The translations under genes were made by a program, and so were the position numbers. This document shows positions 38,901 to 50,472 of a stretch of DNA of 64,000 bases, piece by piece. The first letter of the stretch is position 1. Each line of letters begins with the position of its first letter. Below the pieces are notes generated by a model, which was not told where the DNA came from, did no database searches, and worked only from the letters and a program-made list of their open reading frames with translations. Origin of the DNA: Trichosporon coremiiforme (lineage: Eukaryota > Basidiomycota > Tremellomycetes > Trichosporonales > Trichosporonaceae); contig BCJJ01000011.1 in NCBI GenBank assembly GCA_039545355.1, positions 1,396,851 through 1,460,850 on the forward strand, written 5' to 3'.

Positions 38901-39936
38901 TGTTGCTGTTGTTTGTGTGGCGGGGGGTGTTCAGTAGATGCTAGAGGGGATGGACAGATGGAAGATGCAGCTGTCGTGGCTGGATCTCGACGTCCTTTAT
39001 ACTGGCGGGGTGGTCATGTGCTGGGTCTGATGCGGACGGGCGCGTAGTGACGAAAGACAACTGGGCCAGACACCAGACGAGATCGTCGTGTGTTCTGGAT
39101 GTGCCGGGCGGGATGTGGCTGACAGGCATCTCTCCCAAGCCCTTTGGAGCCCTCGGACCACGCTTCTATCCCTCTATTTACAATCGAGTAGTGCGGCGAT
39201 TAGGTTGCCCATCGTGCGCATGCATCGCGCAAGCAAGCAGGCGGGGAAGCTCAGGGGGAGAGAGAGGTGTCCAAAGGACCAAAGTGTGGGAGCAGCGGGC
39301 GATGTCATGTCCACCTGACCTCATGCCAGCTAGCGCGCAGGTACTTCGCCACCACCCAGACATCGACGTCACAAACCCGCCCCTCCATCCTCAGACATTG
39401 CCCCCCACTCGCCCACTCGTGCCCACGAGCGCGTGGTATGACGATAGCATTTAGTTTCCGAATCTGCGCATGACTCTGGGTCGTTTCCGCAGCAGTTCTT
39501 AATCGACAATGCATGCAGATAGGCAGGGAGTTAGAGCGATGCCTGCCCACCGAAAGTGCACTTGGTTCTCGCGGTCATCGATTAACCTTCTGCTCGTCAG
39601 TGACCCTAATGGTGATGCCAGCGATCAGGTTCCTAGCCAATCGACGTGCTTGATAAGCAGTCCAGAAATGGATCCGGGTGGCGAACGACCAGTGTCCGGT
39701 GTCTGATGATGCATGACGATGGTTACGTCTGAATTTCGGCCATCCTCCACCTCCACACTCACCTTCTGCGCACGGCACGCTCGTTCGCCAGACCTTCGCC
39801 TGTTGACACCATCTCCGAAGGTCCCCGACGCCTCTTACCTCACCACTCGGTCAACGCAGTCGGCACCGCCGTTGTCGTGACGCAAGCTCTCCCACGGACT
39901 GTGTCAAAGCTCCCAGGGGCGTAGCATATCGGCGTG
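38901..39936. other. Divergent intergenic region (NDUFA4-like / RAD14)
   Basis: No gene seen in 1036 bases. It should hold two divergent promoters. Nothing conserved stands out. Confidence 0.55.
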
Positions 39937-40983
39937 ATGCCAGACCTGACGCCGCAGCAGGCGCGCTTGGCGGCTCTGAACCGTCTGAAGGCGAAACAGA
40001 AGCTCTCCAATACGAGCAGCACCAGCAATGACGCTAGCGAAGGACCAGGATACGTGAACAAGTCGGCGCCGTTGCCGTCCTCGGCGCGCAACATGGTCGC
40101 GGAACAGCAAGCCGCGGCCGAAGAACCGAATGCACCACTACCGCGCGACTCGAGACTGGGGAAGTACTTCGAGTACGATCTGAGCAAGCTTCACAACTCG
40201 CGCGGAGGCTTCTTGACGCAGGAGGATGAAGACGGTGACCGGATCAAGAGCGTCATTGAGCTTGCGAGAGAGAAGCAGCGCGAAAAGCAGTTGATGCGAG
40301 AGGGCGAGGAGCCGGCAATCTTCCCCGACTCGTCGCCTCGCTGCTCCGAGTGCAGGTCGCTTGAGATCGACCACCAGTTCCTCAAGGTCTTCGACATTCG
40401 CGTGTGCAAGAGCTGCAAGGAGAAGCATCCGGAGAAGTACTCGCTCCTGACCAAGACGGAGTGTAAGGAGGTGAGTAGCGGCCCTCTATACTTCACAGCT
40501 AGATATGCCGAACACATCGAAGTTGACTCCAGGACTATCTTCTGACCGACCCGGAGCTGCGGGACACGGACCTGCTCCCGCACCTACTCAAGGCGAACCC
40601 GCACGCGTCGACTTACTCGAACATGATGCTTTTCTTGCGCATGCAAGTCGAGGAGGTGGCGTGGAAGAAATGGGGCGGTGAGGAGGGCCTCGACAAGGAA
40701 TGGGAGCGGAGAGAGGAGTTCAAGAAGCGCAAGCGGGAAGCCAAGTTCGAGAAGGGCCTGAGGGAGTGAGTTGCCTAGCGACTTCGAAGCAGTCGTTTGC
40801 GTGTGGGATTCAGCTGACATCAGTCTACGCAAACGCACGCGAAACAATCAGTTCCAGCGACGGCAGGAGGCGCAGCACGTCCACGAGTTTGTGGCCGTTG
40901 AGGAGATCGAGGACGAGGACGGCGAGACGCGCCAGCTCCAGCGTTGCGACTGCGGCATCGAGCAAGAGGTCGAGGTCATGTAG
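39937..40983 (+). CDS. RAD14: DNA damage-recognition protein Rad14/XPA
   Basis: Nucleotide excision repair scaffold that verifies lesions and binds RPA, TFIIH and the incision nuclease. Exons 39937-40470, 40533-40765 and 40824-40983 give 308 residues. The XPA zinc finger starts near residue 136: [19 protein letters not shown] then [14 protein letters not shown] (C-x2-C...C-x2-C). The conserved DNA-binding part follows: [40 protein letters not shown] and [20 protein letters not shown]. The N-terminus [18 protein letters not shown] resembles the helix by which human XPA contacts the RPA32 winged-helix domain. An acidic C-terminus ends in EVEVM. It is convergent with RFA2, 176 bases away. Confidence 0.95.
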
Positions 40984-41159
40984 ACTATCTAGACCATGTC
41001 ACATTGTTGTACTAGTACTTCTTGGGTCAAAGTATACATAGGTCATCTGTATCTGCGGATGATTGTACATGTGGTTATTAAACTTTTCGGCAAGGGATTG
41101 GTGGTGACCAGGTTTCTTCAGCGGACCAGCCACCATGGCCTTTCCTCGTCCGTCTACGC

Positions 41160-42275
41160 TTACGCCGCCTTCACGTGCTGCGTGTCAGTTCTGCGCTGCC
41201 TGCTTCAACTTACGAGATCGTCGATCGTCGAGAACAGGCGTCCCTCGGCCATGAGGTTCTCGATCGCGGACCTGGTTGAGTCAGCTTTAGTCAACCACCC
41301 GCCGGAAAACTCACATGACCTCCTCGCCACTGCCGCCACACTGCCTTGAGACAGTCGAGACGTGCACTCCGTCGTCGTCGTCGACCGCCGCGATGATCTC
41401 CATGATCTTGCGCTCGAGAGGAGGGAGGTCTGCATACTCGGACGCGTTGCCACCAGCCGCACCGGGAGCGGCGTAGTCGTTCGCGGACGCGACACCACCA
41501 GCACCAGCGGGAGCCTGGAGAATCGATGATACAGTCGAGTGTGATCGAGTACGTGTGAACGAGATGCAGAATTAGAAGATGGGTTCGCGTCAGCATGACA
41601 CACAGCAGCGGCTTCTCCTTCCACTTCTACTCACTCCGTTGGTCGTAGGGTTGCGGTTAGACAAGCTGACAGCGAGCGCCTTGAGGAGGTGGTTGTAGAC
41701 CTCGTCGGGGTTCTCGACGGGGCGAATCTGCTGCGCGGAGACGTGCAGCTTGTCGTTGAACTTCTTGAGCGTGCCGATCACGGACACGTACTTGTCCTGC
41801 GCGATGCCCGCTGTCTTGCCCTGCTCATCCGCCTCGCTGTCGAGCCACTGGCGCGTCTCGATGTAACCCGTGCCGTCGCCAATCTCGTACATCACGTTCG
41901 TCGCCGTCGTCGCCATGTTGTGGACCGAGCCGATGTAGTGAATCTGTTATCGTCAGTTATGAACCAGCTATACAACTTACGTGGGACACATCGACACCAT
42001 CGATCTGCCAGTCAGCATCGGGGTGCGGCTGCTTAGCCTCCCGAATCTGCTTGATAGTGACCGGACGGAGCGTCTGGTTCGCACGTCCACCCTGCAAGTT
42101 AGCTACCAGGGCAAAGATTAGTTAAACGCACCCGCCTGCTCGGAGAGTCCTGGCTGGCGCCGTACGGGGAGCCGCCGTTGCCCATGTAACCGCCGCCACC
42201 GCCGCCGCCGCCGCCGCCGTAGTAGGGGTTGTCACCTGCGGTCAGCTAACGACTTCGCTAGTTGAGCTCACTCAT
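41160..42275 (-). CDS. RFA2: Replication protein A 32 kDa subunit
   Basis: Middle subunit of the single-strand DNA-binding RPA trimer for replication and repair. Seven exons: 42275-42272 (4 nt), 42235-42132, 42091-41981, 41943-41635, 41514-41315, 41271-41214 and 41177-41160 (18 nt), giving 267 residues (human RPA2, 270). The N-terminus SDNPYYGG plus a Gly run corresponds to the phosphorylated region. The OB fold includes TLRPVTIKQIREAQ, DADWQIDGVDVSHIHYIGSV, VMYEIGDGTGYIETRQW and YVSVIGTLKKFNDKLHVSA. The winged-helix C-terminus has VHVSTVSRQCGGSGEEVMSA and IENLMAEGRLFSTIDDLHV. The first coding exon is ATGA only and the last encodes HVKAA; both are inferred from splice signals and family alignment. 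Confidence 0.93.
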
Positions 42276-43077
42276 TATTGTGGTGTTACAAGGATGTTGT
42301 TGTGAAGGGAGTCTCAGGATAGTCCAGTCACCTTAGGCAAAATCAACATCATGTACATGACGCGTCCGCGACGCGCGTGATTCAATAGGCGCACGCACAG
42401 CTGAGTAGGCGCCCAAAGTCTTGGCACTCCTGTCGAAACCGGCCACGTCCGATGGGGTGAGGGCCAAACATGGGTCGGTCAGTGAGCCAGGAACCAGTAG
42501 ACCAAGCGGCCCTTTCCAAGCCTGCTCTGCACCCGGTCCCTTCATAACTCTACATGCATGTCGTCCGCTGCATTGACGAGGATGTGAGGAATTCTCAGCG
42601 CGTTTCATGCGTCGGGTCGAGTCGATTAACGCTGGTGCAGTGTGAACGGATGTATTTCGAGTCGGTTGTGTCGTGCGCGGTCGGGCGGCTAAAGCATTTG
42701 TCTCCGCGCCTGATCGAAGACGTGCGACCGTAGGAGTGTAGGCCTACTCCGAAAGGGACAGGACATCGCCCCCACCTTCGTCCTCTACCTCTTTGGTTCA
42801 TCTCGGTGCCATCGAATACACCGTGCCCAACGTTTGTGGCCGCCATCCCACAACGTGAACCCGTCCGCCCTCCACCCGGTCGACCTCTCGGACATCCCCG
42901 ACCTCGACACCGAAAAAAGTCGAGCTCAAAGCATCGACGGCGACACATCCGCAAGGCGGCAACCCTCATTCCCCTTCCGGCTCGCCTTGACCCGGACGTC
43001 CCCATAGCTCCTGCAGCACACCAAGTTGGCCTCTCCGTCAGCCAACAACCCTCCGCTGCTCATTCCGAAAGCGCACG
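42276..43077. other. Divergent intergenic region (RFA2 / Zn2Cys6 gene)
   Basis: No gene seen in 802 bases. It holds the two divergent promoters; the part near 43000 is CT/CA-rich leader-like sequence. Confidence 0.55.
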
Positions 43078-46039
43078 ATGAAAGCGCCGTCATCTGCGCG
43101 CCGCACATCATCGTCAGAAGCATACTCTCCGTACCCTCAGTCCTCTTTCTCGCAGCCCGCTGCACCCGCTCGATCGAACTCGAACTCGCGTGCCTCCGGT
43201 GCCGATTCCCCTCAAGCCGAAATGGCCCCTACTCAATATAAAGTCGCCCGTGCCATCTCGTCATGTACCCGGTGTCGGTCGCGAAAACAGAAGTGCGACG
43301 GCAAGCTTCCGGCCTGCTCCGCATGTGAACGCGCAAAGGTGGAATGCATTGGCTTTGATGCGATCAGCAAGACCAATGTCTCCCGAAAGTGAGTCGTCTT
43401 CCCGCCTTCCCTCCGTCCGCGGCCCAGTGGCTTTCGTCATGCTCACACACACACACAGCTATCTGCATTCTCTCGAACAGGAGGTCGCGTCCCTCCGCGC
43501 CCAGGTCGCTGCGCTCACGTCTAATGCAGCTGACCCAGCTGCCAGTCGTAAACGCGAAATCGCCTCGGTTACCTCCCAGGACATGGCGTCCTTTGTTGGG
43601 TCGGGTGGTCTCGGTAGCTCAGGCGGATTAGCCATCGACCCGACCTTGCAAGGCCCAGAAGGTGAACCGCCCATGCGATCGCCGTGGGATGGCCCTTCAC
43701 ACGCTAGACGCGGCTCGGACTACTTCCCAAGTACTCCACACAGCGACTCGATCCACTCACCCATTGTTGGCAGTGGGTCAGGTCGTGGTCAGAACCCCAT
43801 TACCGCCGGGGCTGCCGCCACTTCCCTCACACGCATGGTCCAGGATGCCGCCTTGCGCACAGGCCATGCGGTAACTGGCGCAACGCTGCTCAACTCTGCG
43901 GGCACGCCTAGTCACTCGGGGTCCATTCGCGGTGCGGGCGAGTCCCCTAGCGACCGCTCAGTGATCGGCAAGGACTCGCCCCTGGTAGAACATGCCGATG
44001 AGTCGCAGGACAACCTCCACACGCCTCGCTCCACACATGGGCATGCTCCTTCGCATGTCCCGCATACGCGAGGCCCGCCCTCTGTCTCCTCGCAGAGCGG
44101 CTCATCTAAGCGAGGCAAGCGTCGGTTCAATGTCCCGCCGCTGCCTCCCCAGCCTGCGGTTGAGCGCCTCGTCGCGGCTTACGTCGACTTTGTCGGTGTG
44201 ACGGCGCCCATGATTCATATCCCGACGCTCGGGAAACAGATTCAGCGCATGCGCGAGGGCACAGACGTCGATGAGAGTGACGTATTCGTGGTCATGATGG
44301 TCCTTGCGCTGAGCACAATGGCTAGCTCACGTTTCGTCGATCCTCCTGATGAGCTCCGTGCTTGCTCAGAAGCCTTCCATGCTGAGGCTTTGAAACATCT
44401 TGACGCTGTCTTCGAAGCGCAGTCATACATCGGCCTGCAGGCTATTCTTCTGCTCGTCTGGTACTCGCTGCTGAACCCCGACAAGGGATCGATCTGGTTC
44501 CTCGTCGGCCTTGCTTCGCGCACCTGCGTCGATCTCGGCTTCCACAACGAGCACAACTCGCAGGCCGAGAAGCTCGACAATCTCGAGATCGACATGCGTC
44601 GTCGTCTCTTCTGGGTGACTTACAAGATGGATCGCCTGCTGTCCCAGTCCTTGGGACGTCCGCCTTCCATTCCAGACGGCTTCATGTATGTGCCTCTGCC
44701 GGCGCTGCAGCACGATGTCGACATTCACGCCGGTCAGTACGGGGCGCCCACCGGTGATGTGTGTGCATACAAGACCGTGTTCATGCACACGATCAAACTA
44801 CGCCAATTGCAGTCGGAGATCCTGAACCACACGTACGGAGTGAACGGGCAGCCCCTGCCCAAGCAGGAGTGGTTTGACGACATGTTTGAGCGCCTCAAGC
44901 ACTGGCTCGCTACCGCCCCCGAGCCTCGAGGAACGGTCTCATCAGAGGGCTATGCCATCTCATTCCACAACTCGTGTCTCTTGCTGTTCCGCCCTTCGCG
45001 CGGTAACCCGAAACCGGGGCGTACGGCGCTGTCAACCGTGTTGGCGAGCTCGTCGTACATCATCCGAATCTACCGCCGCATGCAGCTGAACAACCGCATC
45101 AGCTGGCTTTGGATGACCAGCCACTTCTCCTTCATGGCCGGCCTCTCGTTCCTGTACGCCTTCTTCAACCTGTACAGTCACGGTGGGGGCAACAATGTGC
45201 CGTCGCTCGAGGAGGCTATGATGGACATTGAGTCTTGTCTCGCTGTGCTCGAGTACCTCTCGCCTCGTGTACCGTCCGCCGGCCAGTGCCACGAGACGAT
45301 GCGCAGCGTGTCGACTGCCATCCTCGAACAGCTCTCGAAGGTCAAACCGAACCGCAACGACCTTCCGAGCCGCTCGCCGGGTGCCCGCTTCGGTGCGGCT
45401 ATCAGCTCTGCGCGCGACGACCCTCTTCCGAGTGACGCGTCGTTCCCTGCGCCGCTTCCCCCGACGCAGCTCCCCTACGAGCTCACACTTCTGGACAACC
45501 TGTTCCTGAACCCAATCACCAGCCACCACAAGCTGTCTGAATACACGAACGGCGTGAAGAAGCGCAAGCTGGACGACGGGGCCGCGCAGCCGACTCCGAC
45601 GCAGCAGCCCGCATCGCTGCCGCCGTCGGCTTTCCACAGCGTTGGCCCGTACGGTATCGCTGCGCAGGTGACGTCAGCCGCGACCAAGAACAACGGCCTG
45701 TCGCTTGCCGGCGCCGCCGGCGCGTGGCTGGGCACAGAGGCCGGCCAGACCGCTTCCTCGGCCGTTGTTCCTGGCCAGCCGTCCGGACACGCTGGTGCGA
45801 TTCTGGACGAGATGATCATCAACGGCGTCGGACACGAGCAGCAACAAAATGGCCAGGCCGCGCCAAACGGCAATGGCGTCGACCCGACGCAGCAGCAGCC
45901 TCAGCAGCCGCAGCAGGGCCAGGACCAGGCTGCGTTCGACATCTTCTCCTTCCTCATGGACGAGGATTCGGCACTCGGCCAGCTCACGACGAACTGGAAC
46001 GCGCTCGACGTGCCGCCCGACTACCCCCTGTGGAGCTAG
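43078..46039 (+). CDS. Zn(II)2Cys6 fungal transcription factor
   Basis: Nuclear sequence-specific regulator of unknown targets. Exons 43078-43388 and 43459-46039 (70-nt intron with a CA repeat before the acceptor) give 963 residues. The Gal4-type zinc cluster is at residues 63-90: CTRCRSRKQKCDGKLPACSA then CERAKVEC, with all six Cys and standard spacing. A short coiled coil (YLHSLEQEVASLRAQVAAL) follows as the likely dimerisation element. The fungal transcription factor middle homology region starts near residue 335 (VDFVGVTAPMIHIPTL) and includes LALSTMASS, WYSLLNPDKGSIWFLVGLA, RRRLFWVTYKMDRLLSQSLG and RPPSIPDGF. The C-terminus is Gln/Pro-rich and ends in a hydrophobic-acidic segment (FDIFSFLMDEDS) that looks like an activation domain. 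Start is the first ATG in a long open frame. Confidence 0.92.
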
Positions 46040-46274
46040 TCTTCTCTTTCCATTTACTTCTCCAATAATTTTAGCGTTTGATTTTTTGTGGTTTTGCGGT
46101 TCCTCTTCTCTCTCTTCTCTTGGTACGCGACAGTGGAGAAGGCGGGGCAGACTTGAGCCCAGGTAATCAAGCGAAGGATCCTTTGTGTCCCTGCGGATGG
46201 CTAGGAGTGACTCTGACATGGACACAAATACATACAGTCAACAAAGTAGTGTAACAGATGTAATTCACTTCTAC

Positions 46275-47650
46275 CTAGTCTTTCCGGAGCGCCTGCATGT
46301 CGTCATCGTCGATCTCGCGTAACTCGTCTTCAGACTCGGCGGCACCTTCAGCCATAGTGACGTCGCCTTCATTGTCGACGGGCTCTGCGCTCTGCTCCGC
46401 GACCTCGCCCTCAGCCGCACTCTCGGCCAGCCTTGAAGCCCTAGTCTGCCGAGTCGAAGGCCCAGCAGAAGAGGAAGCAGGCCATTCAGCTGGCGTCGAC
46501 GAGCCAGCCACATCGTCCTCCGCTCCCTCTTCCTTCTCGTCATCGTCGCCTTCGTCCTCCACCTCCGCGAACAGCGTATCCCGCCGCCCGCGTGTTCCTC
46601 GTCGACCGCGCGATCCACGGCCACCGCGACTTCCGGGCCCGGTAGCAGGCAGGCCCCGGATGAGACGGTCCTCCTGCGGCTTCGTGAGCTTGTCGCCGGG
46701 CCGTGTCGGCTTGGCGCGGATGGCAGAGATCTGCGCGAGTAGTTCGGGGGTCGCATCGGGTGCAATCTCGACTGGGGGTCAGCTCAAGAGACCTTTCTGA
46801 CGAGCTAGTAGCTCCGAAGGGAGCAGACTCACGCCGCACGTCGCCCAGTCCACCAGCAAGCTGGATGTTCATCAGGTCCTCCATCGTCGAGATCGGCAAG
46901 CTGACACGCGTGAGGCGGCCGCGGGGACGCCCTTTCTTCGACTCTGTCGCGGGCGTGCCAGATCCAGAAGCAACGGGCGTCGATGCAGCCGTGCTCCCGG
47001 CGAGCGGCATCTCGTTCGTCGGCGTAGCAGCGCCACGGGTCGACTTGCGCCGTGCCGGTGTCTCCTTTTCTGCCTTCTTCTTCGGGGTGCGCGCCGGCGT
47101 GCCTTCCTCACCCGGCACGCGTTGCGGGAACATGCCGTGGTTTAATTCGGGGAGGGTCTGCTCCGCCGGCGCGACCTTGGGAATCAGCGTCACTTCACGC
47201 ATGCTGACGCGCGAGTGCGTCGTCAGGATTGGCCGGTGCTGCGGTTTCTGCGGATCATCTTCCTCTGTCTCGTCAGCTGACGCGGTCAACCAGCGAGCTC
47301 ACGTCGGATCACGTCGAACACGACCTCATCGCCGATCAGCGGCGTGACCGCGCCGACGAAGATGTGGTCACCAATCTTCAGGAAGGGTTGCGGAGTATCC
47401 AAGCCCTAAATGGTTAGCTGGTTGGAAAGGATGAAGACGCTTACGACAAGTTGATACGTCGCCTCGGTCTGCAGCGTCCGCGCATCCATCGACGTGCCGA
47501 GGTCAAGCACAACATATTCCTGCAAGTCAGCTTGCAAGCGACGGAGCAGCTAACCTCCTCCTCCTCCTCGTACTCATCGTCGTCGAGGTCGTCAAAGTGC
47601 TCCACGGCCTTCCAGCCTGGCCCGAGTAATGTCTGCCCTGCTTCGATCAT
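46275..47650 (-). CDS. TFIIIC small-subunit (GTF3C6/Sfc7, triple-barrel domain) protein
   Basis: Probable RNA polymerase III factor TFIIIC subunit, binding tRNA gene A-box complexes with its tau95 partner. Exons 47650-47555, 47519-47445, 47405-47303, 47264-46833 and 46771-46275 give 400 residues. The N-terminal domain (about 30-135) reads EEEEEEYVVLDLGTSMD, TYQLVGLDTPQPFLKIGDHI, GAVTPLIGDEVVFDVI, then RPILTTHSRVSMREVTLIPK. It matches the GTF3C6 pattern of an acidic lead-in, VxxDL, GLDTxxPxLxI and GxxVxF. The remaining 250 residues are specific: Thr/Pro/Lys-rich, an RG-rich stretch (GGRGSRGRRGTRGRR) and a very acidic tail ending IDDDDMQALRKD. The long extension is absent from human GTF3C6 (213 residues). 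Domain call is good; complex membership is inference. Confidence 0.82.
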
Positions 47651-48002
47651 GGTTGTGGATGCGGAGAGGGAAGGTGGAGGGGTTGCGAGATTTGTTGTGA
47701 AGTGCCTTGCGTCCGGCATGCGGGGGCGGGGTCAGGACCCGCTCGCGTGGTCAGCGCCTCAGCGCTGCGTGAGCGGTTGAGTGCGGAGGCAAATACCCCC
47801 GTTGATTAAGTATCGGGTAGTCGGAGGCTGCAAGTGGACCGCTGACCGACTGGACCGCTTAGCCGGCCCCTTTGTGCGGTTTACCCTGGGTCCGACTCAC
47901 TGAAATCCGAAAGATTGCGCGATAACTGGGCATTCTGCGACTCCGCTCGAGTTTCCCAACTTGCATCCTCACCACCCACTCACCACTCATCCCAAAACGA
48001 AA
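47651..48002. other. Divergent intergenic region (TFIIIC subunit / CTP1)
   Basis: No gene seen in 352 bases; it should serve as promoter for both neighbours. Confidence 0.6.
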
Positions 48003-49029
48003 ATGGCAGACGCCAAGGCCAAGGAGAAGCCCATTGCGTCGCTCATCGCCGGCGCGACCGCCGGAGGTGTCGAGGCGTTCATCACCTACCCCCTCGAGAA
48101 CCTCAAGACGCAGCTGCAGTTCGGCGGACCGAATGGAGCGGTGAGTCCGGACTCGGGGAGTCGTGTGAGCCACCATCGTGCTCGTCCCTCTCCTTTTCAC
48201 CCCAAAGAGCGTCACTGACGATGACAGAAGGTCAGCCTCATCGGTCTCCTGCGCGACACGCTGAAGAACCACGGCCTGCGCGGCCTGTACGCCGGTGTCC
48301 CCGCGGTGGTGATCGGTAACGCGGCCAAGGCCGGAGTGCGCTTCACGACGTACGACCAGTTCAAGGGCCTCCTGAAGGACGACGAGGGCAAGCTGACCGC
48401 GCCGCGGAGCATGCTCGCCGGTCTCGGCGCGGGCATGATGGAGGCGATTATCGCAGTCACGCCGAGTGAGACGATCAAGACCAAGATGATCGAGGACGCG
48501 CAGCGCGCCCAGCCGCGCTTCAACGGCATGCTGGACGGTGTCAAGAAGATTGTCGCCGAGGAGGGATGGCGCGGTATTTACCGCGGCGTCGGACCCGTCA
48601 TGCTCCGCCAGGGAGCCAACTCGGCCGTCCGCTTCTCGTCGTACTCGACGCTGAAGCAGCTCGCACAGGGCTCCATGCCGGCCGGAGAGAAGATGCCCGG
48701 ATGGATGACGTTTGGTATTGGTTCGACTGCCGGTGTCATCACCGTCTACACGACGATGCCCTTTGAGTGAGTGCACAAGCTTGAACAGCTCCATGGTCGA
48801 TCAGGTGAGCTAACCACGCAGCGTCGTCAAGACCCGTATGCAGTCCCTCGAGGCGCGCACGCAGTACCGCAACGCCCTCCACTGCGCGTACCGTATCCTG
48901 ACTGAGGAGGGCATCCTCAAGTTCTGGAAGGGAACCGTTCCCCGTCTCGGACGACTCGTCATGTCTGGCGGTATCGTCTTCTCCGTCTACGAGCAGATCT
49001 ACCCGATTGCGGCCAAGATCGTGCCGTAG
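48003..49029 (+). CDS. CTP1: Mitochondrial citrate (tricarboxylate) carrier
   Basis: Exchanges citrate/isocitrate across the inner mitochondrial membrane, feeding cytosolic acetyl-CoA. Exons 48003-48140, 48228-48766 and 48822-49029 give 294 residues (yeast Ctp1, 299). The three carrier repeats have signatures YPLENLKTQLQ, TPSETIKTKMIED and MPFDVVKTRMQSLE. PSETIKTKxIxD with GxMEAIIAVTP is the diagnostic tricarboxylate-carrier pattern, and RFTTYDQFK and GANSAVRF occur in the expected loops. Highly biased codon use suggests strong expression. It converges on ILV6 with 319 bases between stop codons. Confidence 0.96.
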
Positions 49030-49348
49030 ACACCTGTAGTCCACTAAGGACAACACACCATAAGAATCATGTGAGCCGCGCGCCGGGGCGAGGATTATAT
49101 CTATGTATTGCAATTCTAGACACACATCTGGGTGGTTCGGACACAGTGCGGAAAGTGTCTAGGCACACGTCTCTTGATCGGCCGAAGGTTTAGTCCACTG
49201 TCAGAGTGCTCGTGTGAGCACCTCTCCCAGCGAAAGTCGCTCAAACTAGCCATATTCCAGATGCATGCTAAACGTACGCTTTTTCAATTGTACATGAGAT
49301 AGTAAAATAAAACCTATTGACATTTTATGCTGTCCTCTAATCGGGCGC
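49030..49348. other. Convergent intergenic region (CTP1 / ILV6)
   Basis: No gene seen in 319 bases; it contains both 3' UTRs and is comparatively AT-rich near 49250-49330. Confidence 0.6.
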
Positions 49349-50472
49349 TTAGCCGGGGGGGAGCGAGGACATGTCGGGGGAGTCGGTCTGGACGACAACC
49401 TCCTCGTCCTCGGTGAGGCGGGCGACGGGGGTGCGGGGAAGGACCATAACGCCGGAGCGGGAGGCCTCGAGGACGCCGAAGGGGCGCATGAGGCCGAGGA
49501 AGGACTCGACGCGGGAGCTCTTGGCAGTGAGCTCGACGATGCAGCTCTCCTCAGCGACATCGACGACGCGGCCACCGAACTGGTCCGCGAGCGTCTTGAT
49601 CGCCGCGAGGTGCAGGTTCTTGGCGATCAGGGCCTCCGAGGCGGTCACCTCGCGGCGGCGCGACGGGTAGAGCTCCGGCTCCTTGACACCCTCGGGGAGG
49701 CCGGACGGGTTCGAGCCCTTGGCCTCGAAGTGGCGGACAAGGTTCTCCTCACGGGCAGCAAGCTCCTCGCCGGCCGAAGGGTTGAGCTGAGCGTCGGCGA
49801 ACTCGGGGCCCAGGATCGAGATCTTCGCGAGAACAAGCTCACGCTCAACAACGGGCGTGTTCGTGTAGTCGAGCACGGCCCAGACGGGGACGAGGTCCTC
49901 GAGCTGCCTGCGGGCCTGCTCAATGACGGCGTCCTGTCCACGGAGAACGATCGACATACGCGAGAGGTCGCGGATCTCGGTCTGACAGACGACAAGCGAG
50001 TCTGCACGTTAGCTTGGCGGTTTCGCACAGCACCTAGCTGGGGACGCACCAATGTTGAAGCCACGGCCGGCGAGAATACCAGACACACGCGACAGGACAC
50101 CAGGCTCGTTCTGGACAAGACAGTTCAGGAGGTGGCGCTTGAACGGCTCAAGCGAAGGAGGCGGAGTGTTGTAGAGAATGTTGGTGACGGCCTCCTCAGC
50201 GCTGGGAGCGCGGGGGTGGGCGCGGACAAGGTGCGGCAGGCGCGCGGAGGGACGGTGCATCTTGTCTGATAACGTTAGCCATCTGCTCGCGAACCAAGCG
50301 TTTTCTTTCGCCGGAAGGTTACTATCGCAGATCGTTCCTTCCGCCTTGTTCACTCACAGTCGAGAGCGCTGGTGCTGTCGTCGATGGGCTTGGGGGCGCC
50401 CATGCGCGCGGCAGAGGTGCTGAGGGCACGCACGCCGGCGGCGCGGCTCGCTGCCGTCCTCAAGGAAAGCAT
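49349..50472 (-). CDS. ILV6: Acetolactate synthase regulatory (small) subunit
   Basis: Binds the catalytic Ilv2 subunit in mitochondria, raises its activity and confers valine feedback control in branched-chain amino acid synthesis. Exons 50472-50358, 50265-50050 and 50001-49349 give 327 residues (yeast Ilv6, 309). The N-terminus MLSLRTAASRAAGVRALSTS is a typical mitochondrial presequence. The ACT domain reads FKRHLLNCLVQNEPGVLSRV, SGILAGRGFNIDSLVVCQTE and DLSRMSIVLRGQD. The following region has QLEDLVPVWAVLDYT, ERELVLAKISILGPEF, AIKTLADQFGGRVVDVAEES and MRPFGVLEASRSGVMVLPRT, all standard for the family. A TGACTC element lies about 190 bases upstream. Confidence 0.97.
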
